Below, piece by piece: positions 37,601 through 46,472 of a stretch of 64,000 bases of DNA (position 1 is its first letter; every line of letters begins with the position of its first letter). This DNA is from Bacteroidota bacterium (GTDB lineage: Bacteria > Bacteroidota > Ignavibacteria > Ignavibacteriales > Ignavibacteriaceae). Position numbers and translations under genes: made by a program. A model generated the notes under the pieces. The model did not search any database and was not told where the DNA came from. It saw only the letters and a program-made list of their open reading frames with translations. Location of the stretch: the NCBI GenBank assembly GCA_021824145.1, contig JAKALM010000012.1, positions 48,973-112,972 of the forward strand. The letters run 5' to 3'.

Positions 37601-38239
37601 ATGTCAAACATATTTCCAAATTTTCACTTAATTGATCATCCTATAATCAAAAGAAATATAACTGTTTTACGCGACGTTTCAACACAGCCTGATATATTTA
37701 GAGCAGCTGTAAAAAGGATTTCAAATATCCTTGCTGTTGAAATCAGCAAAGATTTGCTTGTTTCTGAATTTGAAGTTGAAACTCCGTTAGAAAAAACGAT
37801 TGGATATAAACTTAAAGATGAAATTGTGCTCGTTCCCGTATTAAGAGCAGGCTTAGGAATGGTGAGCGGATTTTTAGAAATTATTCCAGATGCAAAAGTT
37901 GGACACATAGGACTTCAAAGGGATGAAACTACTTTAAAACCGATTGAATATTATTATAAAACTCCAAAGAATATAGATTCTGCAAAAGTGTTATTGATTG
38001 ATCCAATGCTAGCAACCGGTGGCAGCGCCTCCGAGGCAATAAATTATTTAAAGAAAAGAGGTGTGGATAACTTAATATTTACTTGCCTCGTAGCAGCTCC
38101 TGAAGGCATAGATAGAATTTATAAGCACCACTCGGATGTTAAAATTTATGGTGCTGCACTTGATAGAGAATTAAACGAAAAAGGCTATATACTCCCAGGA
38201 CTTGGCGATGCCGGAGATAGAACTTTTGGTACACTTTAA
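37601..38239 (+). CDS. upp: Uracil phosphoribosyltransferase
   Basis: The 212-residue enzyme makes UMP from uracil and PRPP in pyrimidine salvage. The PRPP-binding loop is VLLIDPMLATGGSASEA (about 128-144), the flexible-loop region LVPVLRAGLGMVSGF is at about 77-91, and the uracil-binding end GYILPGLGDAGDRTFGT closes the chain, all as in Upp. An upstream TGGAGAA serves as ribosome binding site. The 3' end overlaps the beginning of the next gene. Confidence 0.97.
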   Translation: MSNIFPNFHLIDHPIIKRNITVLRDVSTQPDIFRAAVKRISNILAVEISKDLLVSEFEVETPLEKTIGYKLKDEIVLVPVLRAGLGMVSGFLEIIPDAKVGHIGLQRDETTLKPIEYYYKTPKNIDSAKVLLIDPMLATGGSASEAINYLKKRGVDNLIFTCLVAAPEGIDRIYKHHSDVKIYGAALDRELNEKGYILPGLGDAGDRTFGTL

Positions 38240-39260
38240 AATTATTTTATTATTTCCCTTAATCCTTTTATTTGGGAAGGAAGGTCTTTCACAATTTTAT
38301 CCAGATAGGCAAGTAGATTCATTGCTTACAACTGGAATCAATTCGATTATAAATCAAGACTATTCAGTTGCTCAAAAAACATTTCAAGATTTAGATAAAG
38401 AATTTCCACAACTTCCACTTGGTAAGATTTATCTTACTGCGGTATACATAACAAAAGCTTTCGATTATTCCGAAAATTTTGAAACAGATTCAATTTATAA
38501 AAATTTAATTGAAGCAAAAGCTCAATCTGAAAAATTAATTAAAGAGAATAATAAGAATGTTTGGAATGAATATTTCCTAGCTTTATCCGATGGATTTTAT
38601 GCTTACTTTCAAGCATTAAATAAAAATTGGTTTTCAGCTTTATCTAATGGTTTAAGTTCCGTTTCTGATTTTGAAAAATGCTTGGACTTAGATAAAAATT
38701 TTTATGAAGCATATACTGCAATTGGCACTTACAAATATTGGAAAAGCAGAAAAACTGAATTTATAAACTGGCTCCCGTTTGTTCCCAATGAAGAAGAAAA
38801 GGGAATTAGCTATATTAAAAATTCAATTAAACATTTTACCTACAATAAATATTTAGCAATGAATTCATTAATTTGGATTTATATTGAAGAAAAAAAATAT
38901 AATGATGCTATTGCTATAGCTAAAGAAGCTTTAACTGAATTTCCTAATAACAGGTCATTTAAATGGGCATTAGCAAGAGCTTATCAAGATATAAATGTAA
39001 ATGAATCAATTAAAATATTTTACGATTTATTAAATTCTTACAATAAAGTAAGGAATATAAATCGCTGCAACAAAATAGTGATATTACATAATTTAGCTCA
39101 GCTTTATGAAAAATCTGGAAAGGTTGATATGGCACTAAGTCTTTGTAATGAAATACTTAGCATTAAAAACCTGTCTGATTACGAAAAAGAAAAATTAAAT
39201 AAAAGATTAATACGAGTTCAAAAACTTCAATTAGAACTAAGCCAAGAACTTTCCAAGTAG
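38226..39260 (+). CDS. Secreted TPR-like protein
   Basis: The frame opens at a TTG at 38202 and there is an ATG at 38208. I prefer the TTG at 38226, which has GGAG nine bases upstream and gives a proper signal peptide (MVHFKIILLFPLILLFG, cleaved after LSQ). The gene then overlaps the upp end by 14 bases. The mature part is helical with TPR-like repeats: LTTGINSIINQDYSVAQKTF, a repeat near 215-250 (NDAIAIAKEALTEFPNN), and one near 300 (AQLYEKSGKVDMALSLCNEI). It may bind other proteins in the periplasm. No enzyme motif is visible. Overlap with upp implies co-expression only. Confidence 0.7.
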   Translation: MVHFKIILLFPLILLFGKEGLSQFYPDRQVDSLLTTGINSIINQDYSVAQKTFQDLDKEFPQLPLGKIYLTAVYITKAFDYSENFETDSIYKNLIEAKAQSEKLIKENNKNVWNEYFLALSDGFYAYFQALNKNWFSALSNGLSSVSDFEKCLDLDKNFYEAYTAIGTYKYWKSRKTEFINWLPFVPNEEEKGISYIKNSIKHFTYNKYLAMNSLIWIYIEEKKYNDAIAIAKEALTEFPNNRSFKWALARAYQDINVNESIKIFYDLLNSYNKVRNINRCNKIVILHNLAQLYEKSGKVDMALSLCNEILSIKNLSDYEKEKLNKRLIRVQKLQLELSQELSK

Positions 39261-39358
39261 ATAAAAAGTAAACATTTTGAATATATGCTGACTTTAACAA
39301 ATCTACAAAATAAATTAAATTATATTAGATTAATTATATAAAATGATTTTTAAGGTTT

Positions 39359-41530
39359 ATGAGCATTAATAATCCAAAACATATTAAAATGTCAGATGAG
39401 CTTTTGGATGCTTGTAGACAGCATTTAGCAAATGTAAACGAAGAACTTATAACTAAAGCATTTGAATTTTGTCTTGAAGCTCATAAAAATGATTTACGTG
39501 CATCAGGAGAGCCATATTTTACTCATCCATATGAAGTAGCTTTAATTGTTGCAAAAGAATTACCGTTAGATGATGTTACCGTTGTTAGTGCATTGTTGCA
39601 TGATGTTGTTGAAGATACGGAATTCAATTTGGAAATTCTTTCTAAAGAATTTGGGAAAGAAGTTGCTGAAATTGTTGATGGAGTAACTAAAATCAGTGGA
39701 ATATTTAAGGGACAAGAAATTACGCAAGCAGAAAATTACAGAAAATTACTCCTTTCTATGGTGAAGGATGTTCGTGTAATTTTAGTAAAGTTTGCCGATA
39801 GATTGCATAACATGAGAACTCTGCAATTTGTTAATCCAGATAAACAAAGAAGAATAGCACAAGAGACATTGGAAATTTATGCCCCATTTGCAAATAGATT
39901 TGGATTAGGTCGTGTAAAATGGGAATTAGAAGATTTATCTTTTAAATATCTCAATAAAGAAGCTTATGAAGAAATTGCCCGGAAAATAAAAAGCAAAAGG
40001 AGAGAAAGAGAATCATACATAAAAAAATTCACAGTGCCTATCATCGACAAACTAGATGAATATAAATTAAAATACGAAATTAATGGAAGACCAAAACATC
40101 TTTACAGCATTTATAGAAAAATGGTAACTCGTAACAAACCATTTGAAGAAATTTATGATTTATTTGCAATTAGAATTATTCTGGATTCTGAAAACAACAA
40201 TGACTGCTATACTACACTAGGAATTGTAAATCAAATGTATCTTCCTGTTCCGGATAGATTTAAAGACTATGTATCAATTCCGAAAACTAATAACTATCAA
40301 TCAATTCACACTACAGTTGTTGGTCCAGAAGGAAGATTGGTTGAGGTTCAAATTAGAACCAAGAAAATGCATGAAGTAGCTGAAAAAGGTGTTGCTGCTC
40401 ATTGGAGATACAAAGAAAATAAAACTGCTTCTGAAAAGGATATGGAAAATTGGGTGAATTGGATTAGAGATATTTTTGAAAATGCTTCTAAAGATGAAGC
40501 GAGAAAAGATATTTTAGAAAGCTTTAAACTAAATCTATATCAAGATGAAATTTATGTATTTACACCCAAAGGTGATTTGCGAAGATTACCAGTCGGGTCA
40601 ACACCGGTAGATTTTGCTTTTGAAATTCACAGTAAAGTAGGATACCATTGTATCGGAGCAAAAGTAAATGGAAAAATTGTTCCGCTTGATACTAAACTTC
40701 ACAGCGGAGATCAGGTTGAAATAATAACATCAAAGAATCAACATCCAAATAAGAACTGGATTAAATTTGTAGCCACGCATAAATCCAAAAATGCTATTAA
40801 GAAATGGATTAATAAAGAAGAAGAAGATGTTGTAAATTCAGGTAAAGAGATTTGGGAAAAGAAGATTAAAAAATTAAAGTTATCATTTACAACTAGTGAT
40901 ATTGCAAAGCTGTCAACAAATCTAAAATATGAAAGCCCTCGTAATTTCTTCAAAAGTATTGCACAAAATAAAATAAACCTCGATGAAGTTTTAACAGCGA
41001 CGAAGGAAAAAGAAAAAAAAGAAAAATCTGCAGTTCTGGAATTTGGTAACTTTGCCGAAATTGCAAGAGATGACATTGGTGGTGTACTTGTTGACGGTAA
41101 AAAATCTGGCATATTATATTCTTATGCGAAATGCTGCAACCCGATTCCTGGCGATCCAGTAATTGGTTATATTACTGTAGGAGAAGGCATAAAAATTCAT
41201 AGAAAAACATGCAATAATTTGCTGAAGATATCTGAAAAAGAAGTAAGCAAACTCGTTCCAGTTCAGTGGCCGGAGTCTGCTGGATCATTATTTGTCGCTG
41301 GATTAAGAGTAATGGGTGAGGATTCACCAGGAATTTTAACTGAGATTTCTCATGCGATTGTTTCATACCAAAATACAAATATCAAATCAATCAATATCAA
41401 TACTAATGATTCTATGTTTGAAGGAAGCGTTACATTATATGTGCAGAATCTTGATCACCTTTCAAGTATAATTGATCGTTTGAAGAAATTAAAAGGTGTT
41501 TATACTGTGGAAAGATTTGAAAGCGCTTAA
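39359..41530 (+). CDS. Bifunctional (p)ppGpp synthetase/hydrolase (RelA/SpoT homologue)
   Basis: The 723-residue protein makes and breaks the stringent-response alarmone (p)ppGpp. The HD hydrolase domain (about 40-195) keeps its HD pair in SALLHDVVEDTE, so hydrolysis should be active. The synthetase domain (about 235-360) keeps YDLFAIRIIL, PKTNNYQSIHT and VEVQIRT. A TGS domain (about 395-455, IYVFTPKGDLRRLPVGSTPVDFAF), a conserved cysteine region (YAKCCNPIPGDPVIGY) and a C-terminal ACT domain (about 645-720) complete the long Rsh layout. The stop codon touches the start of ruvX. It is named Rsh, SpoT or RelA in different genomes. Confidence 0.96.
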   Translation: MSINNPKHIKMSDELLDACRQHLANVNEELITKAFEFCLEAHKNDLRASGEPYFTHPYEVALIVAKELPLDDVTVVSALLHDVVEDTEFNLEILSKEFGKEVAEIVDGVTKISGIFKGQEITQAENYRKLLLSMVKDVRVILVKFADRLHNMRTLQFVNPDKQRRIAQETLEIYAPFANRFGLGRVKWELEDLSFKYLNKEAYEEIARKIKSKRRERESYIKKFTVPIIDKLDEYKLKYEINGRPKHLYSIYRKMVTRNKPFEEIYDLFAIRIILDSENNNDCYTTLGIVNQMYLPVPDRFKDYVSIPKTNNYQSIHTTVVGPEGRLVEVQIRTKKMHEVAEKGVAAHWRYKENKTASEKDMENWVNWIRDIFENASKDEARKDILESFKLNLYQDEIYVFTPKGDLRRLPVGSTPVDFAFEIHSKVGYHCIGAKVNGKIVPLDTKLHSGDQVEIITSKNQHPNKNWIKFVATHKSKNAIKKWINKEEEDVVNSGKEIWEKKIKKLKLSFTTSDIAKLSTNLKYESPRNFFKSIAQNKINLDEVLTATKEKEKKEKSAVLEFGNFAEIARDDIGGVLVDGKKSGILYSYAKCCNPIPGDPVIGYITVGEGIKIHRKTCNNLLKISEKEVSKLVPVQWPESAGSLFVAGLRVMGEDSPGILTEISHAIVSYQNTNIKSININTNDSMFEGSVTLYVQNLDHLSSIIDRLKKLKGVYTVERFESA

Positions 41531-41965
41531 ATGGAAGATGAAAATTCATTAAAAAGAATTTTAGCAATCGATTTCGGTCTAAAAAGAATTGGACTTGCCC
41601 TAAGTGATCCGCTTGCAATTTTTGCTTATCCTTTTAAAACAATTTTAAATGATAAAAATCTTTGGAATGAATTGACAAAAGTTATTTTAGATAATTCAGT
41701 TAGAAAAATAGTCTTAGGTTTACCTAAAAAAGAAAATGGTGATCCGAGTACATTAACAAAAGAAGTATTAAAATTTAAAAATCAGTTAGAAGAAAAATTT
41801 AATTTAGAAATTGTTTTAGTTGATGAAAGATATTCATCTTTAATAGCTCATGAAATGGTTATTGAATCGGTAACAAAAAAATCGAAAAGGAAAGAAAAAG
41901 GGCTAATTGATAAAAATGCAGCAGCAGTTATTCTTCAGGATTATTTGGATGGAAAGCATTATTAG
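41531..41965 (+). CDS. ruvX: Putative pre-16S rRNA nuclease / Holliday junction resolvase RuvX (YqgF)
   Basis: The 144-residue protein has the RNase H-like YqgF fold: ILAIDFGLKRIGLALSD with the first catalytic aspartate (about residue 13), the KIVLGLPKKENGD block (about 58-70), the VDERYSS segment (about 98), and the terminal DKNAAAVILQDYLD with its catalytic aspartate. The family matures the 5' end of 16S rRNA and has been linked to Holliday junction resolution. The ATG follows directly on the stop codon of the RelA/SpoT gene, so they form a coupled pair. The microcompartment genes start 97 bases downstream from a separate promoter. Confidence 0.93.
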   Translation: MEDENSLKRILAIDFGLKRIGLALSDPLAIFAYPFKTILNDKNLWNELTKVILDNSVRKIVLGLPKKENGDPSTLTKEVLKFKNQLEEKFNLEIVLVDERYSSLIAHEMVIESVTKKSKRKEKGLIDKNAAAVILQDYLDGKHY

Positions 41966-41999
41966 TTAAAATTTTATTTAATAAAGTCATTATTTATAA

Positions 42000-42029
42000 T
42001 TGACATTTATAACATCATAAACTATTTTG
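42000..42029 (+). promoter_or_regulatory. Putative promoter of the microcompartment shell genes
   Basis: TTGACA at 42000-42005 and TATTTT(G) at 42023-42029 are separated by 17 bases, the spacing of a sigma-70-type promoter, and the downstream box is close to the Bacteroidota TAnnTTTG element. The shell gene starts at 42062 behind AAGGGAG. The promoter would make the shell genes independent of the RelA/SpoT-ruvX pair. Confidence 0.5.
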
Positions 42030-42061
42030 GGATACCAAAAATTACTTAAGGGAGCATTTAT

Positions 42062-42340
42062 ATGACACTTGACGCACTTGGAATGGTTGAGACCAAAGGA
42101 TTAGTAGGTGCAATTGAAGCAGCAGATGCAATGGTGAAAGCTGCAAAAGTAGAACTTCTTGGAAAAGAGACCATTGGCGGCGGTTATGTAACCGTTATGG
42201 TTAGAGGCGATGTTGGCGCAGTAAAAGCTGCAACAGACGCTGGAGCAGCCGCAGCTCAAAGAGTAGGTGAGTTAGTGTCCGTTCACGTTATTCCAAGACC
42301 ACATTCAGAAGTGGAATCGATTCTTCCAAAAAAGAAATAA
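42062..42340 (+). CDS. Bacterial microcompartment shell protein (BMC-H)
   Basis: The 92-residue protein is a single BMC domain, like PduA/EutM/Ccm[20 protein letters not shown] (residues 6-24), the pore-loop segment [12 protein letters not shown] (about 35-46), [15 protein letters not shown], and VHVIPRPH near the end. Such proteins form hexamers that tile the polyhedral shell of a protein-bounded organelle, with the GGG loop lining a central pore. Glycine there suggests a pore for small, perhaps polar, metabolites. It lies seven bases before a second shell gene. No pentamer (BMC-P), BMC-T or signature enzyme gene is found within this window, so the cargo enzymes must be encoded elsewhere. 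Confidence 0.95.
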   Translation: MTLDALGMVETKGLVGAIEAADAMVKAAKVELLGKETIGGGYVTVMVRGDVGAVKAATDAGAAAAQRVGELVSVHVIPRPHSEVESILPKKK

Positions 42341-42346
42341 AATAAT

Positions 42347-43111
42347 ATGCCTAAGGCATTAGGATTAATAGAAACCAGAGGACTGGTCGGCGCAATAGAA
42401 GCTGCTGATGCAATGGTAAAAGCTGCTAATGTCACTCTTTCTGGTAAGGAATTATCTGGCGGCGGTTTGGTAACTGTTAAAGTTTTAGGTGATACTGCCG
42501 CAGTAAAAGCAGCAGTAGATGCTGGTTCTGAAGCAGCAAAAAGAGTGGGAGAATTAATTTCTTTACATGTAATTCCTCAGCCAGATATTGAACTTGCCTC
42601 AATACTTCCGGAAATCTTAGAAGGTGAAAAATCTAATTCTACAAGAATAATTAAAAAAGATATTTCAACTGATGTTAAACCTGCCGAAGTTGTTAAAATA
42701 GATAGTTCCCCAGAAGAAGAAACTACTGCTGGAGAAATTATTTCAGAGAATATTGAAACTGTAAATGATAAGTTAAGAAAACCAAGAAAAAAAACTGAAT
42801 CAATTCCAACTAATAATGAATCGTTATTTGATTCAGAAAACGATACCATTTCTAGACTAAGAAAAGAAGCTCTTGGAATTAAAGAGAATAAAGAATTAAG
42901 TGAAAAAAAAACGATTACGAAATCCGATAAAGAATTTGTTAAAATTAAATCTGCAGAAGATTTACAAACTTTAAATATTGATAATCTGGATGTTCATCAA
43001 CTTAGACATCTTGCCAGGAGCATAGAAGGATTTCCTATCCAAGGGAGAGAAATTTCTAGAGCAAATAGAAAAGAATTAGTTGAACATTTTAAGAATTTAA
43101 TAAAGATCTAA
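42347..43111 (+). CDS. BMC shell protein with long C-terminal extension and SAP/Rho-N-like end
   Basis: Residues 1-88 are a BMC domain roughly two thirds identical by eye to the preceding protein ([19 protein letters not shown]; pore segment [12 protein letters not shown]). About 165 further residues follow. Residues 90-205 are charged and probably disordered (rich in Glu, Lys, Ser, Thr). The last 45 (about 209-254) read [14 protein letters not shown], a loop, then [17 protein letters not shown], a helix-loop-helix resembling SAP or Rho-N domains, which commonly bind nucleic acid, though similar folds bind proteins. The tail could sit outside or inside the shell to bind cargo, DNA or positioning factors. 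It is far longer than a usual BMC-H, like PduK-type extended shell proteins but without a visible metal-binding motif. A terminator follows. Confidence 0.88.
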   Translation: MPKALGLIETRGLVGAIEAADAMVKAANVTLSGKELSGGGLVTVKVLGDTAAVKAAVDAGSEAAKRVGELISLHVIPQPDIELASILPEILEGEKSNSTRIIKKDISTDVKPAEVVKIDSSPEEETTAGEIISENIETVNDKLRKPRKKTESIPTNNESLFDSENDTISRLRKEALGIKENKELSEKKTITKSDKEFVKIKSAEDLQTLNIDNLDVHQLRHLARSIEGFPIQGREISRANRKELVEHFKNLIKI

Positions 43112-43158
43112 GTTAAATTTATTTATTAATATTTTAAAAAACTTTGAAACAACTTATT

Positions 43159-43183
43159 AACTCCACAAACGTGGAGTTTTTTT
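43159..43183 (+). terminator. Intrinsic terminator of the shell-protein genes
   Basis: AACTCCAC (43159-43166) and GTGGAGTT (43171-43178) form a perfect 8-bp stem around the loop AAAC, followed by seven T. It lies 48 bases after the second shell gene and closes the two-gene unit. Confidence 0.92.
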
Positions 43184-43205
43184 ATTTTTCTTTTATATTT
43201 GAAGC

Positions 43206-44117
43206 ATGAAGAAAAATTTCCATATAATAATAATATCATTTTTATTTTCTGTTATTTTGTGGGTATCAATTTCCTTGTCTAACGATTTTTATGCAACTTT
43301 TGAATTTCCAGTTAAGCTTATAGATTTTCCAGATGGATATACAACTGGCTCATTATCACAACAAAAAATTTCTGTAAAAATTAAAGGCAAAGGTTGGAAA
43401 CTTATTGGTGTCGAACTTTCTTCAAACGATAACTACGTTATTCCAGTTGGTAAAAAATATGGTAAACGGTCTATAAATCTTTATAATTTTCTTGCAGAGA
43501 ATCAATGGTTAACATCTGATAATGAAGTAATAAATATTTCTCCGGATACTCTTTCTTTTTTTGTTGAAAAAATTTCTTATAAAAAATTGCCCATCAAACC
43601 TGAACTGAATTTGAATTTTAAAGGCGGATATGGACTTGCATCAAAAATAATTGTCAACCCAGAGTCTGTAGTGGTTTATGGACCAACAAGTTATCTGAAT
43701 AGTTTAGATTACATTTCAACAGAAACTATTGACTATGAGAATCTAAATAGCAAAAAAACGGGAATCATTCCATTAAAGAGTATTTACGGTATGAAATATG
43801 AGCATAAAAATGTAAGCGTAACTCTTGATATACAGAAAATTGTAGATAAAAATATTGATAATATATTAGTTAAAGTTATTGATGTTCCAAAAGATAGAAA
43901 CGTGTTGCTTTTACCTAATAGAATTGGAATTGGAGTCCGCGGTGGAATAGATGTTTTGGGTAAATTAGATACTAGCCAAGTTAACGCATTCGTAAGTTAT
44001 AGAGAAGTTGTTCTTGATACATTAGGAAGTGTGGAGCCTCATATCGAACTTCCAGAGAACATAGATTTATTATTTACAAAACCTGAAAGATTAAGATATA
44101 TAATTAAAAAATTTTGA
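43206..44117 (+). CDS. YbbR/CdaR-like membrane-anchored protein
   Basis: The 303-residue protein has one N-terminal membrane helix (about 5-24) followed by repeated YbbR-like beta modules: FPVKLIDFPDGYTT, a unit ending LSFFVEKISYKKLPIKPEL near residue 125, and VYGPTSYLNSLDYISTE near 160. YbbR (CdaR) proteins regulate the diadenylate cyclase CdaA in Firmicutes; no cyclase gene is next to this one, so the role is unknown. TATATTTG, an exact TAnnTTTG box, lies at 43194-43201, only four bases before the ATG, which suggests a transcript with almost no leader. The gene starts right after the shell-gene terminator. Confidence 0.78.
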   Translation: MKKNFHIIIISFLFSVILWVSISLSNDFYATFEFPVKLIDFPDGYTTGSLSQQKISVKIKGKGWKLIGVELSSNDNYVIPVGKKYGKRSINLYNFLAENQWLTSDNEVINISPDTLSFFVEKISYKKLPIKPELNLNFKGGYGLASKIIVNPESVVVYGPTSYLNSLDYISTETIDYENLNSKKTGIIPLKSIYGMKYEHKNVSVTLDIQKIVDKNIDNILVKVIDVPKDRNVLLLPNRIGIGVRGGIDVLGKLDTSQVNAFVSYREVVLDTLGSVEPHIELPENIDLLFTKPERLRYIIKKF

Positions 44118-44196
44118 AAAGAATTCTATTAATTAAAATTATATTTATATTTTATTAAAAAACCATTTTAAAATTTATATTATTCATCATAAATAA

Positions 44197-44823
44197 ATGT
44201 TTATATCATTTGAAGGAATTGACTTCAGCGGAAAATCTACTCAAGTTGAATTATTAAAAAAACATCTTATAGCTAATAATAAAAATGTAGAGATAATAAG
44301 GGAGCCTGGTGGAACAGAAATATCTGAACTTGTCCGTTCAATATTGCTAGATAAATCTCATAATAAAATGTTTATGGAAACAGAAATATTTTTGTTTTCT
44401 GCTAGTCGTGCGCAATTAGTTAGAGAAAAAATTCGACCTTATTTAGATAAAAGAATTTATGTAATTTCGGATCGTTTTCATGATTCAACAACTGCATATC
44501 AAGGTTTTGGAAGAGGAATAAGCTTAGATTCTGTAGCGCACATAAATAAACTTGCTGTGGGCGCTACAATACCTGATATCACTTTTTTTATCGATATTCC
44601 AGTGGAAGAAGCTGAAAAAAGAAAAAAACTAAGACAAAATATAGAACTTGACAGAATTGAAGTATCAAATCTTGATTTTTATAAAAGAGTTAGAGAAGGT
44701 TATTTATTCTTAGCAAAAAATGAAAAGCGTTTCAGAGTAATTGATGGAACATTAAATGAAAAAGAAATTCATAATTTAATTTTAAAAGAATTGAAGGAAT
44801 TTGAGGATAAGGAGAAAGTATGA
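44197..44823 (+). CDS. tmk: Thymidylate kinase
   Basis: The 208-residue enzyme phosphorylates dTMP to dTDP. The P-loop is FEGIDFSGKSTQ (residues 4-15; the family more often has GxDGxGKST, so Phe-Ser here is a mild variation). The dTMP-binding REPGGTEISELVR (about 36-48), SDRFHDSTTAYQGFGRG (about 91-107) and the DxP segment FFIDIPVEEA (about 127-136) are all present. Its end overlaps the start of the Ctp protease gene by four bases. Confidence 0.96.
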   Translation: MFISFEGIDFSGKSTQVELLKKHLIANNKNVEIIREPGGTEISELVRSILLDKSHNKMFMETEIFLFSASRAQLVREKIRPYLDKRIYVISDRFHDSTTAYQGFGRGISLDSVAHINKLAVGATIPDITFFIDIPVEEAEKRKKLRQNIELDRIEVSNLDFYKRVREGYLFLAKNEKRFRVIDGTLNEKEIHNLILKELKEFEDKEKV

Positions 44824-46472
44824 TCAAAAAAAATCTTTCTAAGTTTATCTTGGCAGGTTTTGTAATATTAATCTTTTCGGGATTCTTTTCCGGTGAGAAC
44901 GATATTTATTATCAAATAAATAAGAATATCGATCTATTTGGAAGAATTTATAAGGAAGTTACTTTTAATTACGTTGATAAAATTGATCCGGAAGAATTTA
45001 TGCGCGCTGGTATTAGAGGCATGCTAGGTTCACTCGATCCTTATACAATTTTTATTGATGAAAATAAAAAAGAAGATTTTGATCTCATTACAAACGGCAA
45101 ATACGGCGGAGTTGGAATATCGATAGGCGTTAGAGGAAACAAAGTTACTATTATCGAAGTAATGGATGGTTATTCAGCCCAGAAACAAGGAGTGAGAGTT
45201 GGAGATGTTTTAGTTGAAGCCGCAGGCCAAAAAATTACTCCAGAAAATGTCGATGATATTTCTTCACTTGTAAAAGGAAAACCTGGAAGCATTGTCAATT
45301 TAAGAGTTTTAAGGAACGGAGATAAAGATACTTTAAGCTTTAATCTTGTTAGAGAAGAAGTAATGGTAAAAAGTTTGGCGTATTATGGATTTTATCCTCC
45401 AAATAGCAACAATGTATATCTTAAATTGACAAGTTTTAGCAGATCGGCAAGTGATGAAGTTTTAAAAGCATTAAAAGAATTAAAATCGAAAAGAGAAATA
45501 AAATCAGTTGTACTTGATCTTAGAAATAATCCTGGCGGTTTATTGGATGTTGCAGTTAGTATTTGTGAAAATTTTCTACCCAAAAATTCTTTAGTTGTAT
45601 CCACAAAAGGAAGAGATGAGGCGAGTAAAAAGAGTTATTATTCAGATCAAGAACCATTGTTGGGTAATTCAAGATTAGTTGTATTGATAAATGGAAATTC
45701 AGCGTCTGCATCTGAAATTGTTTCTGGCGCAATTCAAGATCACGATAGAGGAGTTTTACTTGGAACAAAATCATTTGGAAAAGGTTTAGTCCAAACTATT
45801 ACACCGCTGGATTATAATACATCAATAAAAATAACTACAGCTAAATACTACACGCCAAGCGGAAGATGTATTCAAAAGATTGATTATGCTGCTAATAATA
45901 AAGCTGTATCAGAAATTGATACTGTTATTAAATCATCTTTTCTAACAGACCATAAAAGAGTTGTTTATAGCGCTGGAGGAATTACTCCGGACACAACTGT
46001 GAAAGAAATTCCCGAAGGAGATATTGTAAATGATCTTTTAGCTAAAGGAATGTTCTTCCAGTTTGCCGATCATTATTATTATTTAAACCCAAATGAAAAA
46101 TTCAAGTCATTGAATAATGAAACTTTATTTGAAGATTTTCAAAAATATTTAACCGATCAGAAGTATAAATTTCATTCACTTGCTGAAGACCAGGTTAATC
46201 AGCTTCTTGCTGAAGTAAGTAACAGAAAAGCAGACAAAAATATTTCCGAAGGACTAACTAAAATTAAATCTGAATTTGAGAAGTTAGGTAATAGTGAATT
46301 AAAAATTTATAAGAATGAAGTAATCAATGAAATTAAAGCTGAACTAGCATCCAGATATATTGGTAATGATGGTAAAATTCAGGAAGAATTATCTAGTGAT
46401 GACCAATTTCAAACTGCTTTGAAAATATTAGCAGATACTTTAACTTATAACAAATTGCTGAATATTAATTGA
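44820..46472 (+). CDS. S41 carboxyl-terminal processing protease
   Basis: The 550-residue periplasmic serine protease has an N-terminal membrane anchor or signal (about 8-24), a leading helical domain, a PDZ domain (about 85-170, GGVGISIGVRGN through VGDVLVEAAGQ), and an S41 domain (about 175-370) with the catalytic serine in NSASASEIVSG (about 296-298) and the lysine in KSFGKGLVQT (K321). The rest is a helical C-terminal extension of about 150 residues. The family trims C-termini of exported proteins. The gene overlaps tmk by four bases and the TauE-like gene by four. Confidence 0.95.
   Translation: MIKKNLSKFILAGFVILIFSGFFSGENDIYYQINKNIDLFGRIYKEVTFNYVDKIDPEEFMRAGIRGMLGSLDPYTIFIDENKKEDFDLITNGKYGGVGISIGVRGNKVTIIEVMDGYSAQKQGVRVGDVLVEAAGQKITPENVDDISSLVKGKPGSIVNLRVLRNGDKDTLSFNLVREEVMVKSLAYYGFYPPNSNNVYLKLTSFSRSASDEVLKALKELKSKREIKSVVLDLRNNPGGLLDVAVSICENFLPKNSLVVSTKGRDEASKKSYYSDQEPLLGNSRLVVLINGNSASASEIVSGAIQDHDRGVLLGTKSFGKGLVQTITPLDYNTSIKITTAKYYTPSGRCIQKIDYAANNKAVSEIDTVIKSSFLTDHKRVVYSAGGITPDTTVKEIPEGDIVNDLLAKGMFFQFADHYYYLNPNEKFKSLNNETLFEDFQKYLTDQKYKFHSLAEDQVNQLLAEVSNRKADKNISEGLTKIKSEFEKLGNSELKIYKNEVINEIKAELASRYIGNDGKIQEELSSDDQFQTALKILADTLTYNKLLNIN

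Noticed and set aside
42062..43111. A complete metabolosome operon
   Set aside because: Neighbouring genes on both sides are housekeeping or envelope genes; no pentamer, trimer or signature enzyme was found in the window.
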